Assembly: GCF_036577625.1 (NCBI RefSeq)
Contig: NZ_JARBDC010000045.1
Span: forward strand, 1-64,000
Source: Paenibacillus_AB sp036577625
GTDB taxonomy: Bacteria; Bacillota; Bacilli; Paenibacillales; NBRC-103111
Direction of reading: 5' to 3'
Length of the DNA stretch: 64,000 nucleotides
Part shown: positions 17,313 to 25,922 of the stretch, piece after piece
How positions within the stretch are numbered: the stretch's first letter is position 1
Layout of the letters: each line of letters begins with the position of its first letter
Program-made: the position numbers and the translations under genes
The notes under the pieces: model-generated
The model's database searches: none
What the model was told of the DNA's origin: nothing
The model's input: the letters and a program-made list of their open reading frames with translations, nothing else

Positions 17313-18332
17313 TTAAATCGCCCGCTGCTTTTTCAGCGCGATCACGTTCAGCAGCGCGAAGACGATCGAGAAGCCGAGCAGGACGTAAACGTCGAGCTGA
17401 ATGTCCGCGAACCGTTCCCCGCGAATCATAATGCCGCGCAGCGCGTCGGCCCCGTAATATAGCGGCATGACGTAGCTCAGCTTTTGCAGCCACGGCTCCA
17501 TCGCCTCCAGGCTGAACAAGCCGGAGAAAAACACTTGCGGCACGACGACGAGCGGGATGAACTGAATGATCTGGAACTCGCTTCCGGCATAGGAGCTAAG
17601 CAGCGTGCCGAGCGTCAACGCCGTTAACGTCAGCAGCAGATTGATCAGCAGCACGAGCCCGATCGAGCCTTCCATGTACAAACCGAGGACGCCGATCGAA
17701 TACGACGCGATAAGCGCCGCCTGCAGCAGCGTAAACACGCCGATTCCGGCCAAATACCCGGCCACGACCTCGTACCGGCGAATCGGCGTCGCCATAAGCC
17801 GCTCCAGCGTGCCGGTCGTCCGCTCCCGCAGAAACGCCACCCCGGCCAGCAGGAAGACGAAGAAAAACGAGAAGAAGCCGATCAGCACCGGGCCGAACGA
17901 GTCGAACGAGGACAAGTCCTCTTTGCCGTGCAAATAAGCGATCTCCGGCTGAACGGCTTGCGCCGCCGTCTGCATCGACCGCTGCAGCGCGAGCAGCGCC
18001 GCCTTGCTGACCGAAGGATCGCTGCCTTCGAGCGTAATGACGGGCTTCCCGCCCCCCAGCGACAATACGGCGTCGAGGGTGCGTTCCTCCAAAGCCTGCT
18101 TCGCCTGGTCGGCGTTCGCGTAAGCCGTGACTTGGACGTCCGCGTTTTTCAGTCGCTCCGTCATCAGTGCCGGAACGTCCACGGTGCCGATGTCGAGCTT
18201 GACCGCCTGCCCGTTGAACACGTAATGGAGCAGCGTGAGCACGAGCAGCGGCGCCAAAAACAGCAGCGCCAGCGTTCGCTTGTCGCGAATGAACTGCCGG
18301 ATAATGCGGAGGGCGAGCGCTCGCGTTCTCAT
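17313..18332 (-). CDS. ABC-2 type transporter permease
   Basis: The 339-residue membrane protein has the ABC-2 layout: TM1 near residues 22-40 (TLALLFLAPLLVLTLLHYVF), a ~140-residue extracytoplasmic domain, then five helices from about residue 155 (FFSFFFVFLLAGVAFL...). 'LRERTTGTLERLMATPIRRYEVVAGY' is a typical ABC-2 coupling segment. The ATG overlaps the upstream ATPase gene by 4 bp. It probably exports a hydrophobic drug or lipid; the substrate is unknown. Confidence 0.9.
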   Translation of the reverse strand: MRTRALALRIIRQFIRDKRTLALLFLAPLLVLTLLHYVFNGQAVKLDIGTVDVPALMTERLKNADVQVTAYANADQAKQALEERTLDAVLSLGGGKPVITLEGSDPSVSKAALLALQRSMQTAAQAVQPEIAYLHGKEDLSSFDSFGPVLIGFFSFFFVFLLAGVAFLRERTTGTLERLMATPIRRYEVVAGYLAGIGVFTLLQAALIASYSIGVLGLYMEGSIGLVLLINLLLTLTALTLGTLLSSYAGSEFQIIQFIPLVVVPQVFFSGLFSLEAMEPWLQKLSYVMPLYYGADALRGIMIRGERFADIQLDVYVLLGFSIVFALLNVIALKKQRAI

Positions 18333-19084
18333 GACCGCCCCCCTCCCCCGAGCGCGATGAACGCGTCTTCGATATTCGTCGTCCCGCTTTTCGCTTTAAG
18401 CGCTTCGGGACTGTCGACCGCGGTTAAACGGCCTTCCCGGATGAGCGCGATCCGGTCGCATTTGTCGGCTTCGTCCATCACGTGCGTCGTCAATAGGATC
18501 GTTGTCCCTTTCTCCCGCAAGGCGAGCAGCTCCTTCCAGATCGATTGCCGCAGCACCGGATCGATGCCGACGGTCGGTTCGTCCAGCACGAGCAGCTCCG
18601 GCTCGTGCAGCAGCGCGATCGCGAGCGACAGCCGGCGCTTCATGCCGCCGGAATAGGCGGCCACCTGCTTGTTCAGATGGTCCTGCAGACCGACGACGGC
18701 CATCGCCGCTTCGATGCGCGCCAGACGCCGGGAGCCGGACAGCCCGTAAAGCGATGCGAAAAACAGCAAGTTTTCTTTCGCCGTCAGCTCGCCGTACAGC
18801 GCGTCGGATTGCGCCATATAGCCGAACCGGTGGAGCATGGCGAGCTTCGGCATCGGCTCGCCGAGCAGACGGACCGTGCCGCCGTCGGCCTTGTCGATGC
18901 CGGTGATCAGCTTGATCAGCGTCGTTTTGCCCGAGCCCGAAGGGCCGAGCAGCCCGAACAGCTCGCCGCGCTCCACGCGCAGCGTAATTCCTTCGAGTAC
19001 GGTGCGGCCGCCGAATTTGCGCACGATATCGTGCAGTTCGACCGCCGCCGTTTGCGAGATGTCGCCGGACATCGCGATAGGCAT
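18329..19084 (-). CDS. ABC transporter ATP-binding protein (ABC-2 exporter)
   Basis: The start is set at ATG 19084, 9 nt after AAGGAG; an in-frame start at 19120 would lie inside the operator. Motifs: Walker A GPSGSGKTT (47-55), signature YSGGMKRR, Walker B LLVLDEP and switch His in LLTTHVMDEA. At 251 residues it is a standard daunorubicin-resistance-like (DrrA/YhaQ type) exporter ATPase, coupled to the permease next to it. Confidence 0.92.
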   Translation of the reverse strand: MPIAMSGDISQTAAVELHDIVRKFGGRTVLEGITLRVERGELFGLLGPSGSGKTTLIKLITGIDKADGGTVRLLGEPMPKLAMLHRFGYMAQSDALYGELTAKENLLFFASLYGLSGSRRLARIEAAMAVVGLQDHLNKQVAAYSGGMKRRLSLAIALLHEPELLVLDEPTVGIDPVLRQSIWKELLALREKGTTILLTTHVMDEADKCDRIALIREGRLTAVDSPEALKAKSGTTNIEDAFIALGGGGRS

Positions 19085-19104
19085 CGCACACTCACTCCTT
19101 AATA

Positions 19105-19180
19105 GTGAGTAACCACTCACTCATTTTATGGTTTTATCATACTCTGCGGACAACGGTTTGTAAAGTGAGTAATCACTCAT
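19105..19180. promoter_or_regulatory. Pair of TetR-type operator palindromes
   Basis: GTGAGTAACCACTCAC (19105-19120) and GTGAGTAATCACTCAT (19165-19180) are two copies of the same 16-bp inverted repeat, 60 bp apart. They lie between the ABC-exporter ATPase start (19084) and the corA promoter. The first overlaps the leader or start region of the exporter transcript. They are best explained as binding sites of the TetR regulator encoded at the end of the same operon. Confidence 0.7.
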
Positions 19181-19228
19181 TTGCAAAAAACGAACGGGCG
19201 ACACTTAGGCGATTGGGCGGCGCCGTTG

Positions 19229-19234
19229 TATAAT
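19229..19234 (+). promoter_or_regulatory. Promoter -10 of corA
   Basis: The sequence is TATAAT preceded by TTG, a near-perfect -10. Transcription would start near 19241, giving a leader of only ~22 nt before ATG 19263. Confidence 0.55.
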
Positions 19235-19262
19235 AGTGGAAACGGCCAAGAGGAGGATGCTT

Positions 19263-20213
19263 ATGCTGCGAACGTTCGCCGTCACCCGCGAATCGGAGAC
19301 GCTGCGGGACTTGCCGCTCGGCGAGCTCGACGAGCGGCGGCTTGCGTGGTATTGGGTCGACTTCAACGCGCCGACCGAGGAGGAAGCGATGGAGCTCGAG
19401 CGCCATTTCCGCTTCCATCCGCTCGCCATCGAAGATTGCTTTCACCTGCTCCAGCGGCCGAAGCTGGACCATTACGGCGACGTGCATTTTTTCGTGCTGC
19501 ATGCCCTGAATCAACAAAATTTGTCCGTGCACGAGGTCGACCTGTTTGTCGGCCCGAACTTTATCGTCACGTTCCATCACGTCGAGCTCGCGGAGCTGGA
19601 CGACGCCTGGCGGCGCATAACGGAAAGCGGCGGCCTGTGGGAAAAGGGCCGCCTTCACGCGATGTACACGGTCATCGACAAGCTGGTCGACCAATATTTC
19701 CCCGCCGTCTATTCGATCGAGGACCAGCTGCTCGACATCGAAACGGGCGGCGGCCGCAACATGAGCCGCACCTTGATGAACGACGTCTTCGACATTCGTT
19801 CCAAGCTGCTCAAGCTGCGCAAAACGATCGTGCCGATGCGCGACCTGCTGTACCGGATCGTCAATTCGGACCGGATCGCCGGGCTGAAGGAGCAGCACGT
19901 TTATTTTACGGACATTTACGATCACCTGCTGAAGCTGTCCGAGATGATCGATTCGAACCGCGACATTACGGCCGACCTCCGCGACCAATATATGTCGGTC
20001 AGCTCCAACCGGATGAACGCCATCATGAAACGGCTGACGGTCATTACGACCATCTTCATGCCGCTGACGTTTATCGCGGGCATCTACGGGATGAATTTCG
20101 ACTATATGCCGGAGCTGAAGTGGCATTGGGGCTATTTCGCGGTGCTCGGCGTCATGCTCGTCATCGGTCTCGGCATGTTCGCCTGGTTTCGGAAAAAGGG
20201 CTGGTTCGAATAA
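19263..20213 (+). CDS. corA: CorA-family magnesium/divalent cation transporter
   Basis: The 316-residue product ends with two transmembrane helices. The first closes with the CorA signature YGMNFDYMPEL, the GMN motif of the selectivity pore, followed by 'WGYFAVLGVMLVIGLGMFAWF'. The long acidic/helical N-terminal domain is the cytoplasmic funnel. The start is placed at ATG 19263 because AGGAGG (19251-19256) sits 6 nt before it and because a GTG at 19236 overlaps the promoter. It is a monocistronic gene ended by the hairpin shared with the deacetylase. Confidence 0.93.
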   Translation: MLRTFAVTRESETLRDLPLGELDERRLAWYWVDFNAPTEEEAMELERHFRFHPLAIEDCFHLLQRPKLDHYGDVHFFVLHALNQQNLSVHEVDLFVGPNFIVTFHHVELAELDDAWRRITESGGLWEKGRLHAMYTVIDKLVDQYFPAVYSIEDQLLDIETGGGRNMSRTLMNDVFDIRSKLLKLRKTIVPMRDLLYRIVNSDRIAGLKEQHVYFTDIYDHLLKLSEMIDSNRDITADLRDQYMSVSSNRMNAIMKRLTVITTIFMPLTFIAGIYGMNFDYMPELKWHWGYFAVLGVMLVIGLGMFAWFRKKGWFE

Positions 20214-20248
20214 ACGGAGCGGAGCCGGGAAGCCCATCGCGCCGAACA

Positions 20249-20286
20249 AAAAAATCCCCTCCCCGTCATTGCCGGGAAGAGGATTC
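20249..20286 (-). terminator. Terminator of the glycan operon
   Basis: AATCCCCTCCCCG (from 20253) pairs with CGGGAAGAGGATT (to 20285) with small mismatches. On the minus strand it is followed by TTTTTTT. It lies directly past the deacetylase stop. Confidence 0.75.
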
Positions 20287-20289
20287 GGC

Positions 20290-21153
20290 TCATCCGTCCA
20301 AGCCGTGCGTTTGCCGCAAATGATCGGCGATCGACGTAAAGCGGAAGCTGTGCAGTATGCTCGCCAGCTTCGCCTTCGTGCCGCCGACGTTGTAGTAATG
20401 AATAAAGCGTTCCTTGGCCGGCAATTCGAGCCGATGCTCGGTCGGGTCGATCTCCCGCGGATGCAAATAGACGATCGCGTTTTCGCCGCGGCGGTTCGCC
20501 TTCGCGATTTGCCGTTTGATGTAAAACGTCGGGAAAAAGCGGAAGTAAAAGCCGCCGGAGTACCCGATATTTCGACCGGCCAGCCTCATGACCGACATCG
20601 GAACCTCGTACAGATCGAGCTCCCGGCCGCCGACCCGCGGCTTGTGAATGTGCGTCGGAGCGTCCGGGATGCCGTACAGAAACGTTCGGACCGGGAACAC
20701 GCTCGCATCGTATTTCAGCCCGAGCTTCTCGAGCGCCTCCAAATAGTGCAGGTTGCGTTCCACGATCGACCAGGACGGGGCGCGGTAGCCGAGCACCGGC
20801 TTGCCGGTCAGGCTTTCCAAAATGCCGACCGACTTGCGGACGTCCTCGTAAAACTGCTCGTACGTCTGCTTGTACGCCAGCTCGTGCCCGTACCCGTGGG
20901 AGGCGACGTCATGCCCTTCCCGCGCGATCGCCCGCACGACGTCCGGGTAACGCTCGCCGATATAGCCGAGCACGAAAAACGTCGCCTTGGCGTTCGCATC
21001 GCTGCACAGCCGAAGCAGCTCGTCCATATTGGCCCGAAAGTGCGTCTCTTTGCCCGCGCCGTCCATCGCAAGCCCGTCGTAGTTGGCGTGAAACCATTCC
21101 TCGATGTCGAACGTCAGCATATTGGCGGCGGACGCCTTGCCTTGTGTAGTCAA
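20290..21153 (-). CDS. Polysaccharide deacetylase of the XrtA/PEP-CTERM-associated type
   Basis: The 287-residue NodB-fold protein shows FDIEEWFH near residue 15 (metal-binding Asp and catalytic region), SHGYGH (His ligands), GYRAPSWS, and a C-terminal extension (from about residue 190, 'GGFYFRFFPTFYIKRQI' and 'YLHPREID'). That extension is typical of the deacetylase subfamily found in exopolysaccharide loci with XrtA/PEP-CTERM systems. It lacks a signal peptide, so it probably acts on intracellular or lipid-linked glycan. It is the last gene of the operon, overlapping the methyltransferase by 4 bp. Confidence 0.85.
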   Translation of the reverse strand: MTTQGKASAANMLTFDIEEWFHANYDGLAMDGAGKETHFRANMDELLRLCSDANAKATFFVLGYIGERYPDVVRAIAREGHDVASHGYGHELAYKQTYEQFYEDVRKSVGILESLTGKPVLGYRAPSWSIVERNLHYLEALEKLGLKYDASVFPVRTFLYGIPDAPTHIHKPRVGGRELDLYEVPMSVMRLAGRNIGYSGGFYFRFFPTFYIKRQIAKANRRGENAIVYLHPREIDPTEHRLELPAKERFIHYYNVGGTKAKLASILHSFRFTSIADHLRQTHGLDG

Positions 21154-21812
21154 TTCGCTTTTCTCCCTTTGATCGCGAACGACGTGCTGAACTTGTTCGC
21201 CAGCATGTTCTGTCCGCTTCCTTGCGTCACGAAATGGAACGGATGGTAAATATGCAGAAACTCGATGTTGTCGAAGCCGTATTTGGCGAAAACGTCGCGC
21301 AGCTCGCTCATCTCGTACATGCGGTCGAATTTTTTGTCCTTCTCCAGCAGCTTGAGCAGCTTGCGCTGAATCGAACCCCGGTTGAGCGTCTCCACCAGAA
21401 GCGTTCCCCCCGGCTTCGTGACGCGCGCCAGCTCCTTGATGACGTCCTCGTACTGCTCGATCAGCTGAATGACGCCGTTGCAGACGACGATGTCGAACTT
21501 GCCGTCCTCGAACTCGAGCGCCGTCAAATCGCCGGGCATCGTCTTCAGTCCGCGGGCGGCGGCATATTCGAGACTTTTCTCGGAGAAGTCGACGCCGTAG
21601 ACGATATTATGCTCGGTCAGCGGCTCGCTGAAAGCGCCTACGCCGCAGCCCGCGTCCAGAATCAGCTTGCCCTTGCACGGTCCGAGCCAGCGCAGCGTGT
21701 TGTCCCGCTGCATGAAAAAGCTTTTCTCGTTGAAATAATCGGACGATTTGACGGAAGCGCCATGCACCTCGGCCTTTTTGTCGAAATACTGCTTCCAGTG
21801 GATATTGCCCAT
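21150..21812 (-). CDS. Class I SAM-dependent methyltransferase
   Basis: The 220-residue protein has SAM motif I ILDAGCGVGAF (about 51-61), followed by an acidic residue in 'VYGVDFSEKSLEYA' and 'DIVVCNGVIQLI' as motif II. It belongs to the UbiE/Methyltransf_11-like group. In a surface-glycan operon the acceptor is probably a sugar or lipid-linked intermediate, which is inference. It is coupled to the downstream deacetylase by ATGA overlap. Confidence 0.85.
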   Translation of the reverse strand: MGNIHWKQYFDKKAEVHGASVKSSDYFNEKSFFMQRDNTLRWLGPCKGKLILDAGCGVGAFSEPLTEHNIVYGVDFSEKSLEYAAARGLKTMPGDLTALEFEDGKFDIVVCNGVIQLIEQYEDVIKELARVTKPGGTLLVETLNRGSIQRKLLKLLEKDKKFDRMYEMSELRDVFAKYGFDNIEFLHIYHPFHFVTQGSGQNMLANKFSTSFAIKGRKAN

Positions 21813-21830
21813 GAGCCCAAGCCCTCCGCG

Positions 21831-22877
21831 TTAAGGAAAAATGTATTTGATCAGCCGCTTGCCCGCCGCGTCGGTCACGAACTTCGGCGTCTTCTTCCAC
21901 AGCTCGACGAAAAAGCCGAGACTTTCTTTGTCCGGCGGCCCGCTCTTCCCCGCCCCGCCGTCGAAAACGGAATACTCGAGCGGCTCCGGCTTCGCGCCCC
22001 ACTGCTCCTTGTACCTGTACGTACCGGAGCCGGCCGGCGAGCGGCCGAGGTCCAGATGGCCGAACCCGCCCCGCATGGCGAACTTCGCCGCTTCCCAATA
22101 CATGAAATTGTTCAAATATTTCGAGTTGTACTCGATCAAATTCGCCCCGTACGGATAATACACCGTCGAGTTGCCCGGGCTCGTCAGCAGCAGCATGCCG
22201 CCCGCCACGCTTCCGCTCTGCTTGTCCAGCACGGTCAGCAGATGCGCATGCTCCGGCATCAGTTCGAAAAACGCGCGAAAAAAGCGGATATCGGGCGCCG
22301 GCGAACCGAGCTGCTTCATTCTTCGCACGTAAATGCGATAAAACGCCTCCAAACGGCCGGCGTCGAACGAAACGTCAAACCAATCGTTTTTGTACGCTTT
22401 CCGCACATGGTTCCGGTTGCTTCCGGTCGACAGCGCCAGCACCCGTTCTTCGCCGCCCTCGAGAGGAAGCTTGAACGTGTAGTTGTGCGCGCTCGCGCTC
22501 CAGCCGGTACGGCCTCCCACGCTCTGGTCCTTCAGCCGCAGCTCGACGTAGCCGAGCCGGGCTTCGTCCTTGATCGCCGGCACCGAGTCGATGGCGAAGC
22601 GCAGCGCTTCGGCATCGTCCGCGCATATATCGGTATAGTTCGCGAACGGAAGCGATACGGCCACCTTCCGCAGCCCCAGATTGCGGCCGGCGACGAGCGG
22701 GATGAGCGCCCGCACGCGATGATCGCCTTCCACGACGGCATGATACAAACAATCGTACCCGAAGGAGCGGATCAAGACGTCCCGGAACGCCGTCGTATGA
22801 AACACCGTCCCCCGCTCCCGCGCGAGCCGGTCCCACTCGTCCTTCATCCGTTCGGTATACGCCACGCATTTGTACAT
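21831..22877 (-). CDS. FemAB/GNAT-like protein of the XrtA-associated type
   Basis: The 348-residue product resembles FemAB-type acyltransferases. The segment near the C-terminus 'GHLDLGRSPAGSGTYRYKEQWG' matches the hallmark of the FemAB family linked to exopolysaccharide (XrtA/PEP-CTERM) loci. The N-terminal half 'ALIPLVAGRNLGLRKVAVSL' and central 'NRNHVRKAYKN' are also as expected. The family is thought to transfer acyl or aminoacyl groups to glycan or peptide acceptors; the actual acceptor is unknown. Confidence 0.82.
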   Translation of the reverse strand: MYKCVAYTERMKDEWDRLARERGTVFHTTAFRDVLIRSFGYDCLYHAVVEGDHRVRALIPLVAGRNLGLRKVAVSLPFANYTDICADDAEALRFAIDSVPAIKDEARLGYVELRLKDQSVGGRTGWSASAHNYTFKLPLEGGEERVLALSTGSNRNHVRKAYKNDWFDVSFDAGRLEAFYRIYVRRMKQLGSPAPDIRFFRAFFELMPEHAHLLTVLDKQSGSVAGGMLLLTSPGNSTVYYPYGANLIEYNSKYLNNFMYWEAAKFAMRGGFGHLDLGRSPAGSGTYRYKEQWGAKPEPLEYSVFDGGAGKSGPPDKESLGFFVELWKKTPKFVTDAAGKRLIKYIFP

Positions 22878-22884
22878 CGGTTCG

Positions 22885-23223
22885 TTATCCTTTCAGCCAC
22901 ATAAATACGCCTACCATAATAATAGCGCATCCGGCCCATTTCATCACGCTGATCTGTTCGTGGAAAATGAAGATGGACACGAGGAGCAGCAGCACGTATT
23001 GAAAGCTGGTCACAAACGTGACGTAGCTCAGGTCGAACTGGGACAGGCAGTACACCCATAGAAAGGCGCCCAGCGCGTAAGCGGCGAAGCCGGCCAGCAA
23101 GGCCGGCGTGGTCAAATAGCCCATGATGATGCCGAACAGCGGAGCGTCGAACGACACCGACCGGCTGCCGAGCTTCAGCAGCGTGCTGCCCGTAACGGTC
23201 ATCATCACGCTTCCGAAAAGCAT
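22885..23223 (-). CDS. Small four-helix membrane protein, SMR/EamA (ArnE/F-like) flippase subunit
   Basis: The 112-residue product has four predicted transmembrane helices (residues ~1-20, 33-55, 58-82 and 88-110) and 'SYVTFVTSFQYVLLLLVSIFIFHEQIS', typical of SMR/EamA half-transporters such as the aminoarabinose-lipid flippase ArnE/F. ATG 23223 has only a distant GGGAG, so translation may be coupled to the preceding DUF2304 gene, which ends 12 bp upstream. In this operon it may flip a polyprenyl-phosphate sugar made by the GT2 enzyme. Confidence 0.72.
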   Translation of the reverse strand: MLFGSVMMTVTGSTLLKLGSRSVSFDAPLFGIIMGYLTTPALLAGFAAYALGAFLWVYCLSQFDLSYVTFVTSFQYVLLLLVSIFIFHEQISVMKWAGCAIIMVGVFMWLKG

Positions 23224-23234
23224 GAAATATTTGA

Positions 23235-23609
23235 TTAGAGCTCCCTCTCTTTCAGTCGCTTCTCCAGCTCGTCCAATCTGAGCTTTGTCAGGCCGAGCTC
23301 CTGGGTCAACGCCTTGTTGTGCATTTTCAGCCTCGAAATGCTGACGCTCATGTTCAGCAGCAGCAAGTAAGCGCAAACGATCAATATGGCGAAAAAGGCC
23401 GACGGCGCGTAATAAACGCCGATCAAGCTCGAAAACCAGTCCAGCATATCTTTAAAGACGGACATAATGAGCGTAAACGTTCCGATCAAAAACCAGACGA
23501 GCGAATATTTTTCCCGGATCATGCGCGCCCGCACCATGAAAAACACCGATACGATCAAAACGAGACTGAACGCGATGCCCATCAGTTGAACGCTGTTCAA
23601 GCTATCCAT
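23235..23609 (-). CDS. DUF2304 family membrane protein
   Basis: The 124-residue protein has three hydrophobic helices (about 8-27, 38-58 and 70-90) with the 'R..MIREKYSLVWFL' segment that marks DUF2304, and a C-terminal coiled coil (ELGLTKLRLDELEKRLKE). DUF2304 genes habitually follow dolichol-phosphate-mannose-synthase-like GT2 genes, as here, and probably help membrane docking of that enzyme. Confidence 0.85.
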   Translation of the reverse strand: MDSLNSVQLMGIAFSLVLIVSVFFMVRARMIREKYSLVWFLIGTFTLIMSVFKDMLDWFSSLIGVYYAPSAFFAILIVCAYLLLLNMSVSISRLKMHNKALTQELGLTKLRLDELEKRLKEREL

Positions 23610-23616
23610 AGCCGCC

Positions 23617-24324
23617 TCACCACCTTGTCCGGATGCAGGAAAAGAGCATCGATAACGTGACCTTCGCCATGTAATACGCGCTGCGAAGCGGAGTAATGGA
23701 TGAGGTGCCGTGCTCGCGGCGGCTCATTTCGACGCCGACCTCGCAGATGCGCAGCCCGTTCTTTTTCAGCAAAATAATGGCGTCCGGCTCCGGATAGTCG
23801 TCCGAATAATGCTTGCTCAGCAGCTCGATGCTTTTGCGGTTGTACATGCGAAACCCCGACGTGCCGTCCGTCACCTTCGTGCGGATGAGCACCCGGAACA
23901 GCACCGAAAACACTTTGATGCCGAGCCTCCGCGTCCACGTCGTCCGGAACGACTGTACGTCGAGAAACCGCGAGCCGATTACCATGTCCGCGCCGGTCCG
24001 CTCCATCGTCTCCCGCAGCTTGTTCACTTCGCGCGGAAGATGCTGGCCGTCGCCGTCGATCTGCACCATGTAGGAGTAGCCTTGGACGGCGGCGTATTTG
24101 AAGCCGGTCTGCACCGCGCCGCCGATGCCGAGATTGTACGGGAGATCGACGACCTTCACCCCTTCCGCCGCGCGGGCCGTAGCCGACGTCGCGTCGAGGG
24201 AGCAGTCGTTGACGACGAGGATGTCGCCGCCCTCGATGCTGCTGCGAATGTCGCCGATCACTTTCAAAATATTGTTTTGCTCGTTGAAGGCCGGAACGAC
24301 TATCAGTATTTTTCCTTGTTCCAT
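23617..24324 (-). CDS. Family 2 glycosyltransferase (polyprenyl-phosphate sugar synthase type)
   Basis: The start is chosen at ATG 24324, where the family begins (MEQGKILIVVPAFNEQNNI). The frame is open further upstream but only as overlap with the previous gene. The 235 residues contain GT-A features: VVPAFNE, DDCS-like 'VNDCSLDAT', and the metal-binding DGDGQHLP. It resembles dolichyl-phosphate mannose synthases without added membrane helices, so it should charge undecaprenyl phosphate with a sugar. It overlaps the GT-C gene by 22 bp and is followed 7 bp later by DUF2304. Confidence 0.87.
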   Translation of the reverse strand: MEQGKILIVVPAFNEQNNILKVIGDIRSSIEGGDILVVNDCSLDATSATARAAEGVKVVDLPYNLGIGGAVQTGFKYAAVQGYSYMVQIDGDGQHLPREVNKLRETMERTGADMVIGSRFLDVQSFRTTWTRRLGIKVFSVLFRVLIRTKVTDGTSGFRMYNRKSIELLSKHYSDDYPEPDAIILLKKNGLRICEVGVEMSRREHGTSSITPLRSAYYMAKVTLSMLFSCIRTRW

Positions 24325-25553
24325 AACAGCATCCCCGTCGTTTTTTTTGCGAAGACAACCAATCCCCGACCGATCCGGTCCGCCCCGTAAGCGGCGGCCA
24401 TCGCGACGAACGGAATGGCGGGCGCCTTGTACCGGTACAGACCGTCGATGAAAAAGACCAAACAAAACAGAAAGACGGCGAGCGTAACGAGCCAGACGAC
24501 GGACGCTTTGCGGAACAGACCGTTCATCGCGGCGGCCGCGGTTCCGGCGGCGAACAGCACAACCGGCAGTATATGTCTTGCGTACCAGCCGATCCCGTGG
24601 CCCGTGCCGATTTCCCAAACCCATCGCCCCAGGAAGGCGATCGTCCTTTTTCCGTACAGGACGAGAATGTCGTTCCAGTTATGGACGAAGAAGCTGGCGA
24701 CGACGCTTCCGCCGATATCGACCGTGAAGTCCGGCTCGAAATGATAGTCTTGGTCCGACGGCTTGTCGTAAATCCATCCGTTCGCGTACATATTATACAA
24801 CACTTTTTTCGCGTTGATCTGTAAAGATTCCACGAGAGGGTCCAGCTTGCCGCCGGCTAAAGCGATCGTTAGCGCCGCCGCCGCGACGGCGAGCGCCCCT
24901 CCGGCGACCAGCCGGTAGCGGACGAACAAGGCGGCCAGCTTTTGTTTGTCCGTCCGGACGACGATGTACACCAGAATGAAGAAGAGCGTCATGACGCCGG
25001 TAGGGCGGAAGATGAACATATAGAACGAAGTCGCGACGAACAGCGCCTTATACGCCGTTTTGCCGGACTCGTAGCTTTTGAGCAGAAAAAAGACGCACAG
25101 CAGCAGCAGGTCGATAAAGAAGCTGTCGGTCAAAATGTACGTCGACCACAGCGTAATGTCCCACGAGTAGCCGTAAAACAGCGACGCCAAAACGGCGGTC
25201 GTGCGCCCGAACAGCATGCGCGCGATTTGATAGACGAGAATGACGCTGAGACCGGCGGTCAGCACTTGCACGAACACGACCGCGACCGGATCCTTGAATA
25301 CGGCCAGCAGCAGCGTAAGCAGCAAATTATAGCCGGCGTACATCAAATCGTCCATATTGAGGCCGATGCGGAAATTCGCCATCAGCGAGCGGGCGTATGC
25401 GAGATACCAGTCGGAATCCGGAGATTGCGGGATTCCTTGGCCCGATCGGAGCAGGAAGAAAAAGTAACGGAATTTGACCGTCAATGCAAACAGCGCAAGC
25501 GGGATCCAGTAGACGAAGTCCCGGTCTTTCCATTTCATGTACAATCGATACAC
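24303..25553 (-). CDS. GT-C (ArnT/PMT-like, family 39 type) membrane glycosyltransferase
   Basis: The 416-residue protein has about ten hydrophobic helices. An acidic motif in the first extracytoplasmic loop (SPDSDWYLAYARSLM, residues ~44-58) is where GT-C enzymes carry their catalytic acidic pair. 'YGYSWDITLWSTYILTDSFF' is a second loop motif. It would use a polyprenyl-phosphate sugar as donor outside the membrane. It is a close paralogue of the protein at 28499-29773. It is the first gene of the seven-gene glycan operon. Confidence 0.82.
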   Translation of the reverse strand: MYRLYMKWKDRDFVYWIPLALFALTVKFRYFFFLLRSGQGIPQSPDSDWYLAYARSLMANFRIGLNMDDLMYAGYNLLLTLLLAVFKDPVAVVFVQVLTAGLSVILVYQIARMLFGRTTAVLASLFYGYSWDITLWSTYILTDSFFIDLLLLCVFFLLKSYESGKTAYKALFVATSFYMFIFRPTGVMTLFFILVYIVVRTDKQKLAALFVRYRLVAGGALAVAAAALTIALAGGKLDPLVESLQINAKKVLYNMYANGWIYDKPSDQDYHFEPDFTVDIGGSVVASFFVHNWNDILVLYGKRTIAFLGRWVWEIGTGHGIGWYARHILPVVLFAAGTAAAAMNGLFRKASVVWLVTLAVFLFCLVFFIDGLYRYKAPAIPFVAMAAAYGADRIGRGLVVFAKKTTGMLLWNKEKY

Positions 25554-25582
25554 AGCGGTTAAACAGCTCCAGATTCGTAGTC

Positions 25583-25638
25583 CAATCGAACGCTTTCTAT
25601 TCTAACGGAGAAGCCGATCGCCTGGAAGCGTTCGATTG
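25583..25638 (-). promoter_or_regulatory. Promoter enclosed by a perfect 13-bp inverted repeat
   Basis: On the minus strand a possible -35 (TTCCAG, 25627-25622) and -10 (TAGAAT, 25604-25599) with 17-bp spacing lie between perfect arms CAATCGAACGCTT (25583-25595 on plus) and AAGCGTTCGATTG (25626-25638). One arm overlaps the -35 and the other ends at the expected start point, as for a repressor straddling the promoter. The site is 30 bp upstream of the glycan operon. The rest of 25554-25922 shows nothing else. Confidence 0.5.
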
Positions 25639-25922
25639 TCGGGCGGCGTGGGAACGTAAACGTTCCTTGGTCAGCAGCTAGCCGATCATCACCCCGAGGC
25701 GGTTCAGCGGTAACCTTTTCTCATCCAATTTTTGCCACTCCTCCTCGAATCCAGCCGTTTGAAACTTATAACCTCTATTTTACGACGTATATCATCGCAT
25801 TTCCTGCCGTTTTCTAAGTATATGAACAAAATATTATGATTATTTTTTTGTGAACCCGCTCGCGCCGGGAATAAAACCGGGCCGTACTGGCCGAAACTGG
25901 TTTGTATCGGAGGCGATGCGAC

